This document shows, piece after piece, positions 5,697 through 6,109 of a stretch of 6,109 nucleotides of DNA. The DNA is taken from the NCBI GenBank assembly GCA_023436745.1, contig JAEZHZ010000149.1, positions 1 through 6,109 on the forward strand, in the 5' to 3' direction. Position 1 is the first letter of the stretch, and each line of letters begins with the position of its first letter. Source of the stretch: Pseudomonadota bacterium (GTDB taxonomy: Bacteria; Pseudomonadota; Alphaproteobacteria; Rhizobiales; Devosiaceae). The translations under genes and the position numbers were made by a program. The notes below the pieces were generated by a model. The model saw only the letters and a list, made by a program, of their open reading frames with translations. It ran no database searches and had not been told where the DNA came from.

Positions 5697-5705
5697 CGAT
5701 AGACC
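5690..5705. terminator. Hairpin across the shared stop codons, possible bidirectional terminator
   Basis: GGTCTA (5690-5695) and TAGACC (5700-5705) form a perfect 6-bp stem around GCGA, a GNRA-type tetraloop in the plus-strand transcript. The stem contains the overlapping stop codons of both convergent genes. It could mark the 3' ends of both transcripts. No T run flanks it on either strand, so canonical intrinsic termination is not shown. Confidence 0.4.
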
Positions 5706-6085
5706 ACGGTTACGCCGGCGACGGACTCATCCTGCCGGAGAGGTTCGGCGCCTTCGGGCAGCGTCAGTTCGATGTTGCCGTAGGCGTCCCATCGGGTACC
5801 GAGATCCGCAGCGCCCGCCATCGAGAAGAAGCTCGCCGCATCGTCGGGGACGGGCTCTCCCGGCGGAACCAGCACGGCCTGGACATTGGCCGGGGTATCC
5901 TCGCCGCAGGCGCGCGAGAAGGTCACGAGATCGAAACGGCCGTCGGGCGCGGTTGCCCTCGTCCCTTCGGCGATGGTGCAGGCGGGCACGAGGTCGGAGA
6001 CCACCCAGAGGGTCGCTCCGATCATCGCCGCGGGCAGGGTGGTCATCAGGATCAGAGCGGCGAGCGGAAAGCGAATGGCTGGCAT
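5693..6085 (-). CDS. Small exported or membrane-anchored hypothetical protein
   Basis: A 130-residue protein with a short basic start (MPAIRFP) and a hydrophobic segment at about 7-30, best read as a signal anchor or signal peptide. The mature part contains only two cysteines, Cys36 and Cys60, in the contexts PACTIAEG and FSRACGED. Between them is APDGRFDLVTF (46-56). This PDG-x-x-x-x-(V/L)-x-F-x-R-x-CG pattern recalls a widespread class of small uncharacterised bacterial proteins in which the two cysteines may form a disulfide; that comparison is from memory. No enzymatic motif is visible. The ATG at 6085-6083 lacks a clear Shine-Dalgarno within the 24 bases left in the window, and a downstream ATG at residue 14 would shorten the n-region. 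The stop overlaps that of the convergent HdeD-like gene. Confidence 0.75.
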   Translation of the reverse strand: MPAIRFPLAALILMTTLPAAMIGATLWVVSDLVPACTIAEGTRATAPDGRFDLVTFSRACGEDTPANVQAVLVPPGEPVPDDAASFFSMAGAADLGTRWDAYGNIELTLPEGAEPLRQDESVAGVTVVYR

Positions 6086-6109
6086 GGGCTGTGGAAAAGC
6101 TCGTTGCTG

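Noticed and set aside
1..6109. CRISPR array, insertion sequence or prophage signals
   Set aside because: No regularly spaced direct repeats, transposase, integrase or terminal inverted repeats were seen; base composition looks uniform by eye.

Overview
The window is G+C-rich (roughly two thirds by eye), densely packed bacterial chromosome. Gene content and layout suggest an alphaproteobacterium, possibly a sphingomonad or Erythrobacter relative: a carA gene divergent from a GatB/YqeY-family gene, GTG starts, and tight gene overlaps. The taxonomic guess is inference from style and arrangement only. No mobile element, CRISPR array, tRNA or rRNA was seen.

Layout: (1) 1-207 is a leader region with several inverted repeats, including TTGACC-N4-GGTCAA. 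(2) A plus-strand operon of three overlapping genes follows: a membrane-anchored YpfJ-type zinc metallopeptidase (208-1137), a YjlB-like cupin (1137-1643) and a GNAT acetyltransferase (about 1628-2050). (3) Converging on it from the minus strand are azlD (2047-2352) and azlC (2352-3065), a two-part branched-chain amino acid exporter. A 23-codon ORF lies just upstream of azlC and overlaps its start. (4) carA (3183-4388, minus), the glutaminase subunit of carbamoyl-phosphate synthetase, ends in a GC-rich hairpin. carB is not next to it. (5) A 184-nt divergent regulatory region (4389-4572) precedes a GatB/YqeY gene (4573-5040, plus). (6) An HdeD-like six-helix membrane protein (5127-5696, plus) converges on a small exported or anchored protein with two cysteines (5693-6085, minus).

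Functionally this is mostly housekeeping: pyrimidine/arginine precursor synthesis, a YqeY-type tRNA-amidation-related protein, amino-acid export and envelope or stress proteins. I do not see a clear undescribed system. The more unusual points are structural. Both convergent pairs share one CTAG tetranucleotide as their two stop codons, and at the second a GNRA-type hairpin sits across it. A possible coupled leader ORF precedes azlC. A hairpin separates the Shine-Dalgarno from the start codon of the YqeY gene, and the divergent carA/yqeY region carries several inverted repeats.
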